Assembly (NCBI RefSeq): GCF_000758585.1
Contig: NZ_CP009281.1
Coordinates: forward strand, 1,674,001-1,738,000
Direction of reading: 5' to 3'
Length of the DNA: 64,000 bases
Source of the DNA: Paenibacillus sp. FSL R5-0345
GTDB lineage: Bacteria; Bacillota; Bacilli; Paenibacillales; Paenibacillaceae
Shown: positions 42,436 to 51,665 of the stretch, one piece after another
Layout: each line of letters opens with the position of its first letter
How positions within the stretch are numbered: the first letter of the stretch is position 1
Position numbers and translations under genes: made by a program
Notes under the pieces: generated by a model
The model's database searches: none
What the model saw: the letters and a program-made list of their open reading frames with translations, nothing else
What the model was told of the DNA's origin: nothing

Positions 42436-44584
42436 TAACCAACAAACCTCTCCGTATGCCGTCTTTACGCTACTCGACCTTGCGTTACCTGCTCTAGCTC
42501 CGGTGAAGGATGCGCTCGACCAAGCGCGGCAGGACGATGCGCTGACTGCGTTGCATCGGTACTTGACCAGCCGGAGTACGCCGGGCTGGAGAACAGATAA
42601 CCGGAAGCAGCAGCTTATCGACTATATACAGCACTATTGCACAGATGATCTGGAACTTGTAATAAAGACGGCGGACGAAGTCGTCGAGCAGACATTTCTC
42701 TTCCGCTTTCCCTGGGACATGGAACGAAGCCGCATTCCGGTTACCTTTGAGGAAAAAATTGACTGGCGTTATGTTCCAGACCAAGATGTAGAATGGGCTT
42801 ATATGCTGAATCGCCACCGCTACTGGGTGGCATTAGGACAAGCGTATGCGATAACTGGTAATGAAAAATATGCGAGGGCATTTTGCTGTCAGCTTGAAGA
42901 TTGGCTGGACCGTAATCCTGTTCCAGACATGCCTACGAATGATACGCTGACTTGGCGTACCATTGAAGCGGGCCTTCGCTGTGCTAACTGGATCAAAGCG
43001 TTATCCTATATACAGGAAAGTTCGCTGCTCACACCGACGCTTCTGGCAAAAGTGATGATATCTCTGCATGAACACGGTGAATATTTAGCTTCATCGTTTA
43101 CGGGCTGGAAGAATATCAGCAACTGGGGGGTTCTGGAGACTTGTGGCTTGTTCCAAACCGCGCTCTACTTCCCTGAGTTCACAAGGGCCAGAAACTGGCA
43201 ACGTCTCGGTGAGGAGAGATTGGGGGAGACAGCTCGAATCCAGATCATGGCGGACGGTATCCACTGGGAGCAATCCCCCACTTATCACCATGAAGTTCTG
43301 GTATGTTTTCTCGACTGCATCCGCTTGGCCCGTATGAACGGACTGGAGCTTGAGGATGAATTTTTGCAAAAGGTACGTCAAATGGCCGTAGCTTCATTAT
43401 ATTGGGCCAAGCCGAATCATCGGCAGCCGATGCTCGGCGATAGCGATGATAGCGATGTCCGTTCGATTTTGACTTATGCGGGTTGGTTGTTCCAGGATTC
43501 TGTGCTCCGCTTTGGCGGATACGATCAAATGGATTATGATAATGCCTGGTTGTTCGGGTTGACTGGCGTTGAGGGCTACGCGCGGCTGTTGGCAGAAGAA
43601 CCGTCTTACTTGTCACATTCTTTTGTACATTCCGGTCATTATGTGATGCGGACGGGTTGGGACGAGCAGGCTTTGTACTTATATTTCCACTGCGGACCAC
43701 TTGGGGGTGGACATGGGCACGCGGATCTGCTACATTTCGATCTGTATGCTTATGGGCGGGATATGCTTACCGATCTTGGCAGATACAACTATAGTGATCA
43801 TACACCACTCAGAAAAGCGCTAAAAGAAAGCGCTGCCCATAATACGACCACTGTTGACGGAATTGGATTTACCGAAATCACGGATACATGGTCCTTCTCC
43901 CAAATTGCGAAGCCGACAGGCACCCAATGGATTAGCAAGCCGGAATTTGATTATGTAGAAGGCAGCCATGACGGTTATCGTCATTTGAATGATCCGGTAT
44001 ACCCGCTTAGGAGGATTATATTCATCAAGCCTTATTACTGGCTTCTGGTCGACAGCTTCAGCTGCCGGCAGGAGCATACGTTTTCCCAGCATTTACATTT
44101 TGCGCCCGGAGCGGTTCAGATGGAAGACGAAACATTTATTTGCCGTACTAAAAATGAGCGGGAAGCCAATCTTTGCATCATTCCTGTTAATGTTGAAGGA
44201 CTTCAGGGCAAGGTTGATGACGGGGTAATCTCCCGCGAATACAATCTGCTGGAACCCAATCAGCATGCTGTGTACTCCCGAACGGGGAAAGGGAAGGTTT
44301 CGATCATGCAAGTGCTGTATCCGCAGCCTCCCGGCGAGCAGTTTTGTCCTCTGGTTGAACAGGTGACGATTTACCGTCATACGGGTGAAGCAGTGGATGC
44401 TGCACAGGCCGAGGCCTGCCGCATCAGCTTCCCTGAAAAGAGTGAGGAGCATATTATCGTGATCAGCCATGAGGTTCCATCCAGTCACTTGGATTCCTAT
44501 GTAGTAGAAGGTATACAAATATTTGGTGAAGTGGTCCTTATTGTTTTCGCAAACGGTCAAAAGAAAGTCACGGTAATCAGATAA
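42425..44584 (+). CDS. heparinase II/III-family polysaccharide lyase, apparently cytosolic
   Basis: 719 residues. The N-terminal two thirds are an alpha/alpha-toroid (TWRTIEAGLRCANWIKALSY, SNWGVLETCGLFQTALYFP, HWEQSPTYHHEVLVCFLDC). Then the heparinase II/III-like beta-sandwich begins YVMRTGWDEQALYLYFHCGP, with the metal-site segment GGGHGHADLLHFDLYAYGRD. PL12- and PL15-type lyases share this layout; I cannot assign the PL family. No signal peptide is visible, so it may act on imported oligosaccharides. It overlaps the GH88 gene and is followed by a sensor kinase gene. The substrate is inferred to be a uronate-containing glycan. Confidence 0.85.
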   Translation: MNADNQQTSPYAVFTLLDLALPALAPVKDALDQARQDDALTALHRYLTSRSTPGWRTDNRKQQLIDYIQHYCTDDLELVIKTADEVVEQTFLFRFPWDMERSRIPVTFEEKIDWRYVPDQDVEWAYMLNRHRYWVALGQAYAITGNEKYARAFCCQLEDWLDRNPVPDMPTNDTLTWRTIEAGLRCANWIKALSYIQESSLLTPTLLAKVMISLHEHGEYLASSFTGWKNISNWGVLETCGLFQTALYFPEFTRARNWQRLGEERLGETARIQIMADGIHWEQSPTYHHEVLVCFLDCIRLARMNGLELEDEFLQKVRQMAVASLYWAKPNHRQPMLGDSDDSDVRSILTYAGWLFQDSVLRFGGYDQMDYDNAWLFGLTGVEGYARLLAEEPSYLSHSFVHSGHYVMRTGWDEQALYLYFHCGPLGGGHGHADLLHFDLYAYGRDMLTDLGRYNYSDHTPLRKALKESAAHNTTTVDGIGFTEITDTWSFSQIAKPTGTQWISKPEFDYVEGSHDGYRHLNDPVYPLRRIIFIKPYYWLLVDSFSCRQEHTFSQHLHFAPGAVQMEDETFICRTKNEREANLCIIPVNVEGLQGKVDDGVISREYNLLEPNQHAVYSRTGKGKVSIMQVLYPQPPGEQFCPLVEQVTIYRHTGEAVDAAQAEACRISFPEKSEEHIIVISHEVPSSHLDSYVVEGIQIFGEVVLIVFANGQKKVTVIR

Positions 44585-44651
44585 TGCATGTATACTGGAT
44601 AACGGGCTGATAGAATACAAGAAAAGAGCATGAGAGAGGCGCGGAGAAAAC

Positions 44652-46373
44652 ATGTTCAAATTCACTTACTATAGACGTATCCAGGCATCATTTCTTTTGC
44701 TGATTTTTATCCCGCTGATTGCAGTATCGATCATCTCCTTTGTGCTAATTCGGGATACGATGGTAGAAAAGCTACAGCTCAGCAACGATAACTTCCTGAA
44801 CGTTATGATTGACGAACTAAACAAGACCATTGATGATGTGACATTTGCATCGCATTTTATTGTAAACGATACCAATTTTCGCGCCAATCTGAAGGTCTTT
44901 GCAGATACCGAGCGGCTGAACACCTATCAGGATTACGTACATTTTACGCAAATTCAGGATGTATTTTCGCTCATCAACTCTAAGCCGCTAAATAATAACA
45001 TTCGCATGTATTTGGTTAACCGGAAGCACTTTGTGATCTCCTCTGGGACTGAGAATTTATCCGTGATTAATGCCAACATGGACAAACTGATGGGCCGTGT
45101 CAATATTCACGAACCGGAGACCTTGCAATGGCTAGGGATGGCTGACAGCGGTTCAGGCAAAAGCAGCAGCTACTATATTGCCAGAGTAATCTATGACAGC
45201 CGGGAGAAACGCCAGGTATCCGTGCTTCTCATCTCCATTCCCGAGGCCTATTTCAACAAGCTGCTTGGACCGGTTGAATTTGGAAAGGTTGCGTTGTTTG
45301 ATTCCGGAGGCGGCCTGATTGCTGGGAACACAGAACTAGCTCCAGAAGGTAAGGAAGCGAGAGGAAGCGTACGAACGGCCAGAGCCATCGACAAATCTAA
45401 TTGGCAGCTGGTCTATGAAGCTTCGGAAAAAGAATGGTCGGGCCAGATTTCGCGAACTTTTTATAGTGGTATTGGCTTGGTGCTTCTTTTGTTCATTGTC
45501 TTTTCGGCCACCTCTATGTTGATTGCCAAAAGATTGCATAGTCCGATCATGAAGCTGCAGCGCGTTGTTCGCCAGTTCGGGATGGGGAATCTTGATGTCA
45601 GGCTGGAGGTCAAGGGCAAGGATGAAATCGCTGAGCTTGGGCAGACGTTGAATACTATGCTGGACCAACTGCAAGGATTGATTCACGACATCGAGCTGGA
45701 GCAGGAACAGAAGCGAGTGATGGAGCTGGAAGCGCTGTTTATGCAGATTCGTCCCCACTTTTTGATCAACACCCTGAATTCAATCAAATGTAGCCTTATT
45801 TTGGCTAAAGATAAGCTCCACAGCGGAATCATTGATTCGCTAATGAGTCTGCTCCGGGCGTATCTAAAGGTCAATGAACCGGCTACCTTGCGGGAAGAAT
45901 GTAAACTGCTCGGCCATTATATTGACATCATGAAGATCCGCAACGAAATCCCTCTTGAACTGGAGGTCGATCTGGAAGCGGATACAGAGAAGCTCATCGT
46001 CCCTAAGCTGATTCTGCAGCCACTCGTAGAGAATGCCATCGTTCACGGTCTAGTTGACCACCCGGCACCGCGTATTGTCGTTCGTTCACGAACGATCCCT
46101 GATGGGATTCTGATTGAAGTTGAAGATAATGGCTGCGGTGCGGGGGCAGAAGTTTTGGCGGGATTGAACCGCAGGTTAATGTACAAGGGCGATGAACAGG
46201 ATGGAACTTATCAAAGGGTCGGTTTAATTAACGTGGTTCAAAGGCTGAGGCTGACCTATGGTCAGGATACCCGCTTGTCGCTGCATAATTTGCCGCAGGG
46301 TGGGGTGTCCGTTTCTCTGTATTTGCCGCAAGGCAATCATCAGGTTAATCTGTCGGAGAGAGAGGGATATTGA
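44652..46373 (+). CDS. YesM-type sensor histidine kinase
   Basis: 573 residues. Transmembrane helices at ~10-32 and ~275-298 bracket an extracytoplasmic sensing domain; a HAMP segment follows (LHSPIMKLQRVVRQFG). The histidine kinase domain has the unorthodox box QIRPHFLINTLNSI with the phosphoacceptor His369 (most relatives read QINPHFLYNTL). ATP-binding motifs LQPLVENAIVHG (N box) and VEDNGCGAG (G1) are present. Such kinases sense carbohydrate availability, often through a solute-binding protein. The stop overlaps the response regulator ATG. Confidence 0.9.
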   Translation: MFKFTYYRRIQASFLLLIFIPLIAVSIISFVLIRDTMVEKLQLSNDNFLNVMIDELNKTIDDVTFASHFIVNDTNFRANLKVFADTERLNTYQDYVHFTQIQDVFSLINSKPLNNNIRMYLVNRKHFVISSGTENLSVINANMDKLMGRVNIHEPETLQWLGMADSGSGKSSSYYIARVIYDSREKRQVSVLLISIPEAYFNKLLGPVEFGKVALFDSGGGLIAGNTELAPEGKEARGSVRTARAIDKSNWQLVYEASEKEWSGQISRTFYSGIGLVLLLFIVFSATSMLIAKRLHSPIMKLQRVVRQFGMGNLDVRLEVKGKDEIAELGQTLNTMLDQLQGLIHDIELEQEQKRVMELEALFMQIRPHFLINTLNSIKCSLILAKDKLHSGIIDSLMSLLRAYLKVNEPATLREECKLLGHYIDIMKIRNEIPLELEVDLEADTEKLIVPKLILQPLVENAIVHGLVDHPAPRIVVRSRTIPDGILIEVEDNGCGAGAEVLAGLNRRLMYKGDEQDGTYQRVGLINVVQRLRLTYGQDTRLSLHNLPQGGVSVSLYLPQGNHQVNLSEREGY

Positions 46374-47956
46374 TGTATAAAGTGATGCTCATAGATGATG
46401 ATGTTCCTATGCTCAAGGTGCTTCAGCAGATGATTGACTGGGAAGCACATAGCTTGCAGATTGTCGGCAGCACCTATTCCAGTGCCAAGGCGTTATTAAT
46501 GTTCGAGGAAGTACAGCCCGACATCGTGATCACGGATATTGGCTTGCCGCAAAAGAACGGGATTGAGCTGGCTGATTACTTTACCCGGATGAAGCCAGAG
46601 GTCAGAATTATTTTCCTGACCTGTCATGAGGATTTCCATTACGCTCAGCAAGCGGTAAAGCTGAAGGTGGATGACTATTTAATCAAGGACCAGCTAACGG
46701 ATGAACAACTGGAGAAAAGCCTTGCCAAGTCCGTACGCTTGCTTAAATCGAAGATCGGGTTAATCAAACATGGGGAGACGGGTTACAACAGCCAGTTATT
46801 CCGGCAGAATCTGCTGCAAAGGGTGATTGGCGGCGCCCCGCCCGAAACCACGCTAGCATATGCGGCGCAAATCGGCATATCCTGGACGTACCCGTGGTTC
46901 ATGCTGGGCACGGTCAGCATTCACTTTTCCAGTTTCGAGAAGCGGTACAAGCAGAGCGAGTATCCACTTATTTTATATGCCATCTACAATATAGCCCTAG
47001 AGCTGTCTGAAGCGTGTGAGGGGATTACGCCTTTTTTGGAACAGAAGAATATTGTAATTCTGTATAATTACCGTGTGAATCTGGCGCAGAATGCCAGTCT
47101 TTATTTTCATGATTATTTACAGCGATTGTGTTCCGAGTGCTCCCATCTCCTTAAGATTCAACCGGGCATCATCGCAGTCACTGAGAAAATAGAGCTGCAG
47201 GCGATTGGACAGATTCATCGGCAAATTGTCCAGGACAAGTGCGAGTTCTATGCGAGTGCGGAATACACAGTTCTGGATACTCTGCAAATCGCTACCCCTC
47301 GCTTCCAGCCTGCTCCTCAAGGATTTCTGGATAGTTATATCCCGCAGATGGAACGGGCCGTGATTAAAAATGATCTTGAAGCCATCCGTGGCACTCTTCA
47401 GGAAATCGCTAAGACTGCAAAAGTAATGGCTATCCATCCGGGCGATTTCGTCCGGGATTTATCCTTTATGCTCCGTGGTATCGAGCTGATGTTCACTAGC
47501 CTAACGTTCGATGAGGATCTGTTCGTCTATCTCGTGCAAACCCGCACACTGGAGGATACGATGGAACTGGTGGAAAGAAAGCTGGTGCAGATTACAGGCA
47601 GCAAGCAGCAGGTGGCAGGAGCTCCCCCGCAGGAGCCGAAGCTGCAGCTTATTCAGCAATTTATCGATCAGCATCTTGGCGATAATATCACTTCAATCGA
47701 TATGGCACGTTATCTCTTTCTGGACCCGAGCTATTTCTCGCGTTATTTCAAGCGCATGACAGGTCTGACCTTTACGGACTATGTACATCAGCACAAGATG
47801 AAGGTTGCGACCAAAATGCTGAAAATATCCAGCCAGAACCTGGAATCGCTAGCCGTCGGTCTGGGATATTCGGACAGAACCTATTTTTCAAAAGTGTTTA
47901 AAAAATATGTGGGAACAACGCCGAGCGAGTATAAATCCAAACACTCGGTACGCTGA
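46373..47956 (+). CDS. YesN-type response regulator with AraC output domain
   Basis: 527 residues from ATG 46373 (TTG 46370 also in frame). The receiver domain has acidic pocket LIDDD near residue 8, phosphoacceptor Asp55 (VITDIGLPQKNG), Thr (FLTCHED) and Lys (YLIKDQLTD). A ~270-residue linker leads to the C-terminal AraC HTH pair (SIDMARYLFLDPSYFSRYFK, LAVGLGYSDRTYFSKVFKKY). Paired with the kinase upstream through a one-base overlap. Likely activates the ABC transporter and glycosidase genes that follow; an intrinsic terminator closes the operon. Confidence 0.91.
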   Translation: MYKVMLIDDDVPMLKVLQQMIDWEAHSLQIVGSTYSSAKALLMFEEVQPDIVITDIGLPQKNGIELADYFTRMKPEVRIIFLTCHEDFHYAQQAVKLKVDDYLIKDQLTDEQLEKSLAKSVRLLKSKIGLIKHGETGYNSQLFRQNLLQRVIGGAPPETTLAYAAQIGISWTYPWFMLGTVSIHFSSFEKRYKQSEYPLILYAIYNIALELSEACEGITPFLEQKNIVILYNYRVNLAQNASLYFHDYLQRLCSECSHLLKIQPGIIAVTEKIELQAIGQIHRQIVQDKCEFYASAEYTVLDTLQIATPRFQPAPQGFLDSYIPQMERAVIKNDLEAIRGTLQEIAKTAKVMAIHPGDFVRDLSFMLRGIELMFTSLTFDEDLFVYLVQTRTLEDTMELVERKLVQITGSKQQVAGAPPQEPKLQLIQQFIDQHLGDNITSIDMARYLFLDPSYFSRYFKRMTGLTFTDYVHQHKMKVATKMLKISSQNLESLAVGLGYSDRTYFSKVFKKYVGTTPSEYKSKHSVR

Positions 47957-47985
47957 GAGCGTAATTTTTAACCTGCCGATTAGAT

Positions 47986-48013
47986 CCCGCCCATCTAGGG
48001 CGGGTTTTTTTTG
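47986..48013 (+). terminator. intrinsic terminator after kinase-regulator pair
   Basis: CCCGCCC and GGGCGGG form a 7-bp GC stem with a 5-nt loop followed by nine T or T-rich bases. Confidence 0.82.
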
Positions 48014-48015
48014 TT

Positions 48016-48067
48016 GAATTATAAGGATAATGTATAAGTTTCACGCTATACATTATCCTTATAATTC
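48016..48067. repeat. 21-bp perfect inverted repeat (hairpin)
   Basis: The left arm at 48016-48036, beginning GAATTATAAGGATAATG, is exactly complementary to the right arm at 48047-48067. The loop is AGTTTCACGC. No T run follows, so it is not an ordinary terminator, and the previous gene already has one. A related but weaker hairpin sharing the loop motif TTCACGCTAT is at 58767. Confidence 0.75.
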
Positions 48068-48082
48068 TTGCATAAATGCTTA

Positions 48083-48125
48083 GCGTCCTTAAAAGGACGC
48101 CGAAGGCACTTTAGCTTGCCTACGG
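48083..48125. repeat. two adjacent short hairpins in the ABC-operon leader
   Basis: GCGTCCTT/AAGGACGC (48083-48100) is followed without a gap by CCGAAGGCA/TGCCTACGG (48100-48125, one A-A mismatch, 8-nt loop). They sit upstream of the permease gene, in the region 48014-48227 that has no gene. This could be a structured leader RNA; I do not recognise a known riboswitch class. Confidence 0.5.
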
Positions 48126-48227
48126 ACAAAGGTCAAAATCTTGCACATCTCGGGTCATAATCACTCCTTCATGCGGAAGGCGGATATATTACTATAATGA
48201 CAAATCAAATTGTCGAGGTGATACAAC

Positions 48228-49157
48228 GTGGAGGCTGCAAAACAACCTGTGCCAAAAATTCTGCAGGAGAAGCGGAAGTTCTGGACTCCGCAGCGGAAAG
48301 AGGCTTTGACCGGGTGGCTGTTTCTAGCTCCGGAAATTGTCGGAATGCTTTTTCTTAATGTATTTGCACTTGGATTCTCACTTTATTTAAGCTTCTCGAA
48401 ATGGGATCTATTGTCGGGGGTTCAAGGGATCGAGTTTATCGGATTGGATAACTATATCAAAATGTTCCATGATCCGAGCATCATTCAAGCTTTGAAGAAC
48501 AATGCCATTTATATGATTATGACCGTGCCGATACCGATTGCGATTGCTTTGGTGCTGGCGGCATTGATTCAAAACAGTGTATTTCTCAAAAATTATTTCA
48601 AAGTGGCCTTTTTTATCCCTTATATTTCTTCAATTATTGCGATTGCTGCTGTATGGAGCGCATTGTTCCATCCGTCCCTAGGACCGATCAATCAGTTCTT
48701 GATGGAGCTTGGAATTTCCAGTCCTCCGAAATGGCTGGTGGATCCAAAGACCTCGCTGTTATCGATTGCTATTATCAGTTCCTGGGCGAGTCTGGGCTAT
48801 ACCATTATTATCTATATGGCCGGTTTGACGAATATTTCAGATGAAATCTACGAAGCCGCCGAAATAGACGGAGCCAGCGCACTGAAAAAATTCTTTGCCA
48901 TCACGGTTCCGATGTTGCGTCCAACCACGTTCTTCTTGCTTATCACTATGCTGATTGGCTCGTTTAAGGTGTTCGACATCATCGCCTTTTTGACCGAAGG
49001 TGGCCCGAATAATTCTTCTACCGTGCTTGTGTTCAGGATCTATGAGGAAGGGTTCAAATATTACAACATGGGTTACGCTTCTGCAATTTCCTGGCTGCTA
49101 TTCGCCGTCATAGGCTTGATCACCGCAGCTACTTGGAAAATGAGAAATGAAGAATAA
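48228..49157 (+). CDS. carbohydrate ABC transporter permease 1 (MalF/LacF type)
   Basis: 309 residues, six transmembrane helices. The coupling EAA motif is YEAAEIDGASALKKFFAITVPMLRP. The N-terminal WLFLAPEIVGMLFLNVFALG and YLSFSKWDLLSG are typical of CUT1 sugar permeases. The start is GTG 48228 behind GAGGTG. Works with the next permease and the binding protein downstream; no ATPase gene is nearby, so a shared ATPase such as MsmX is expected to energise it. Confidence 0.9.
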   Translation: MEAAKQPVPKILQEKRKFWTPQRKEALTGWLFLAPEIVGMLFLNVFALGFSLYLSFSKWDLLSGVQGIEFIGLDNYIKMFHDPSIIQALKNNAIYMIMTVPIPIAIALVLAALIQNSVFLKNYFKVAFFIPYISSIIAIAAVWSALFHPSLGPINQFLMELGISSPPKWLVDPKTSLLSIAIISSWASLGYTIIIYMAGLTNISDEIYEAAEIDGASALKKFFAITVPMLRPTTFFLLITMLIGSFKVFDIIAFLTEGGPNNSSTVLVFRIYEEGFKYYNMGYASAISWLLFAVIGLITAATWKMRNEE

Positions 49158-49172
49158 AGGGGGGAGATTAAC

Positions 49173-50009
49173 ATGCAATTGATTAGAAAAAATATGTCCA
49201 GAGTGATCACTACCGGTATCATGGGGGCTTTGTCCATTGTATTTCTTATTCCGCTAATCTGGATGATTTCCGCAGCCTTTAAATATGAGAAAGATGTAAT
49301 GCGCTTCCCGATCCAATGGATTCCCGAGAAAATCAATGTAGCGTATAATTTCAAGATGGTTTGGATGGGACGAGTACCTTTTTCTCATTTTTATTTAAAT
49401 TCCTTTAAAGTTGCGATTATAACAACCTTAATTACACTTATCATTTCATCTATGTCGGCGTACGCCTTGACCAAAATCAAGTTCAAAGGACGGAATATGG
49501 TGTTTCTGGCACTGCTGTCGTTCATGATTATTCCTGATCAGGCCACACTGATTCCGCGTTTTCTGCTGATTCGCTGGTTCGGCCTCTACGATACCCATGC
49601 GGCAATCATATTAATGAGTATGTTCTCCATCTACTTCACGTTCCTGCTGCGGCAATTTATGATAGGTGTCAGCGACGAATATATTGAAGCGGCACGAATT
49701 GACGGTGCAGGCCATTTGCGGATATTCTGGTCTATCATTATTCCGCTTTGTAAACCGGTGCTCGCTACGGTGGCAATCATCAAATTTATCTGGACCTGGA
49801 ATGATTACCAGAATCCGTTGATCTTCTTACTAAATAAGAATTTGTACACTATCCCACTCGGTATGACACTGTTCCGGGACGATTATTCGAACAACTATGC
49901 GATTATGATGACGGCGGCTGTTTCGGCGATCATACCGCTCGTCATTGTGTTCATTGCCTTGCAGAAGCAAGTCATTAATGGAATCTCGCTTGGCGGAGTT
50001 AAGGGCTGA
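49173..50009 (+). CDS. carbohydrate ABC transporter permease 2 (MalG type)
   Basis: 278 residues, six transmembrane helices. The EAA motif is YIEAARIDGAGHLRIFWSIIIPLCKP. LIPLIWMISAAFKYEKDVMRFPIQWIPE is the usual start of this permease class. GGGGGGAG lies upstream of ATG 49173, 15 nt after permease 1. It forms the second half of the CUT1 membrane pore. Confidence 0.9.
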   Translation: MQLIRKNMSRVITTGIMGALSIVFLIPLIWMISAAFKYEKDVMRFPIQWIPEKINVAYNFKMVWMGRVPFSHFYLNSFKVAIITTLITLIISSMSAYALTKIKFKGRNMVFLALLSFMIIPDQATLIPRFLLIRWFGLYDTHAAIILMSMFSIYFTFLLRQFMIGVSDEYIEAARIDGAGHLRIFWSIIIPLCKPVLATVAIIKFIWTWNDYQNPLIFLLNKNLYTIPLGMTLFRDDYSNNYAIMMTAAVSAIIPLVIVFIALQKQVINGISLGGVKG

Positions 50010-50151
50010 CCTGCGGATGTGTGATAGATAGTAAAAGTCAAAAATGTGATCCTACAACAGCAAAATTGTGCACTTGGCCAGTAAAGCGGATGCCTATAAT
50101 AAGAAATGAACAAGGCACTATACTTAAAATTCAGTGCGGGGGGAAGTAAAA

Positions 50152-51549
50152 ATGAAAACAAAGAGCAAAAAGAGATTATCCGTTGTATTAGGCTCCATGC
50201 TGGCGGTTTCCTTAACGCTAAGCGCTTGTGGTAATTCCGGCAATACGGCGGAGAATGGCAGTGCTGACGCAAGTGCAAATGCAGGAAATGTTAAGGCGGA
50301 CAAGCAGGTCGCCATCAAGTATTACAACTGGGACAATGAAGCTCAATCGGTAGGCACCGATGCCATGCTGCAGGAATTTATGGATCAGAACCCGGACATC
50401 AAGGTAGAGCATGTGACACTCGTTCCAGGGGATTCCGTAGAAATGTTGAAAAAACTCGACTTCCTGATTTCTTCCGGTGAAGCGATTGACGTTGTTCAGG
50501 TGCCTAGTCTTGGCGGCGTGCTTGAACGGGCAACCCGTGGAGCACTTGCCCCGCTGAATGAATTCTATGACAAGGATAACCTCGTTCCCGAGGATGAATA
50601 TTATGTGAACGCTAAGGTCGATAGCAAATATTATGGGATGCAATACACGAAGAGCAGCAACTATGTGATGCTAAACAAGGACGCGCTGGATGAAGTTGGG
50701 TTGCCTGTTCCTACTTTTGGCTGGACATGGGATGACTACCGCGACTATGCTAAAAAACTGACCAAAGGTGAAGGCGTGGACAAACGTTACGGCACATACT
50801 TCCACACTTGGGAGCTGTACATGAACGCTCCGGCCCAAACGATGATGAAAGATCCGTTCGTGTATGATGACGGAACAACCATTTTCGCGGATCCAACCTA
50901 CAAATATTTCTTCCAGCTGCGCAAAGATATGGAGTCTGCTGATAAATCCGCGAAATCCTATGCGGACGCTTTAGCTGCTAAGCTCAATTACCGCACGGAA
51001 TTCTTCAATGAAGAAGCCGCTATGATCCTGGCTGGTAACTGGACGATTGCTGATCCGGGTAACACCGAGCAGTATCCGCATAAATTCAAGACAGCCTTTG
51101 CCCCAGTGCCGGTGCCTCCGGCAGGATCGGAACCGAAAGAATACGAAGGCAAATACTTCACAAGCGGCAACATGCTGGCGATGGGGGCAACTTCGAAGAA
51201 CAAAGAAGCTTCCTTTAAACTGATGAGATTTATGTCAACGGCTGTTAGTGATAACAGACTGGAATTCTCCGGCTATAAAAAAGCTGACAATGAGGCTCTA
51301 CTGACTAAATTGGTTGCTGGAAAAGAAGATATGTATGATATGGATTCACTCAAATATACACTCTTCGATAGCGAAATTCAGTTCCTCGACGGTGCACAGG
51401 TGATGACTACAGCAACTTCCGAGTTGACCAAAATTATCGATGACGGCTTCAGTAGATTTATGCTCGGCAATGAATCGATTGATAAAGTTCAGCAATGGAT
51501 GGTTGATGAAGCAACGAAAATTATCAACGAAAAAGGCGTCATCAAATAA
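50152..51549 (+). CDS. carbohydrate ABC transporter substrate-binding lipoprotein
   Basis: 465 residues. Lipoprotein signal MKTKSKKRLSVVLGSMLAVS followed by lipobox LSAC and a Gly/Asn/Ala-rich tether. The mature protein is a family 1 extracellular solute-binding protein (IKYYNWDNEAQSVGTDAMLQ; DVVQVPSLGGVLERATRGAL; WDDYRDYAKKLTKG). The ATG at 50152 follows GGGGGGAAG. A TATAAT at 50095 upstream may be part of an extra promoter, though its -35 is poor. It should capture the oligosaccharide used by the fucosidase/galactosidase system; its ligand is not known. Confidence 0.9.
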   Translation: MKTKSKKRLSVVLGSMLAVSLTLSACGNSGNTAENGSADASANAGNVKADKQVAIKYYNWDNEAQSVGTDAMLQEFMDQNPDIKVEHVTLVPGDSVEMLKKLDFLISSGEAIDVVQVPSLGGVLERATRGALAPLNEFYDKDNLVPEDEYYVNAKVDSKYYGMQYTKSSNYVMLNKDALDEVGLPVPTFGWTWDDYRDYAKKLTKGEGVDKRYGTYFHTWELYMNAPAQTMMKDPFVYDDGTTIFADPTYKYFFQLRKDMESADKSAKSYADALAAKLNYRTEFFNEEAAMILAGNWTIADPGNTEQYPHKFKTAFAPVPVPPAGSEPKEYEGKYFTSGNMLAMGATSKNKEASFKLMRFMSTAVSDNRLEFSGYKKADNEALLTKLVAGKEDMYDMDSLKYTLFDSEIQFLDGAQVMTTATSELTKIIDDGFSRFMLGNESIDKVQQWMVDEATKIINEKGVIK

Positions 51550-51583
51550 ATAGGCAATAAGCGAGGTATCCCAAGTTGTGGAC

Positions 51584-51626
51584 GGGGCTTTGGAAGGTCA
51601 TCAACCGGCTTTCCAAAGCCCTTTTT
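51584..51626 (+). terminator. intrinsic terminator between binding protein and fucosidase genes
   Basis: GGGCTTTGGAA at 51585 pairs perfectly with TTCCAAAGCCC at 51611, followed by TTTTT. It would limit read-through so that the binding protein is made in excess over downstream enzymes. Confidence 0.8.
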
Positions 51627-51665
51627 TACAAGGGAGCCTACACAAACACACGGGAGAGTTCAGAA

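Noticed and set aside
51576..51665. Thirty-codon N-terminal extension of the GH29 fucosidase
   Set aside because: It runs through an intrinsic terminator; a well-placed RBS serves ATG 51666.
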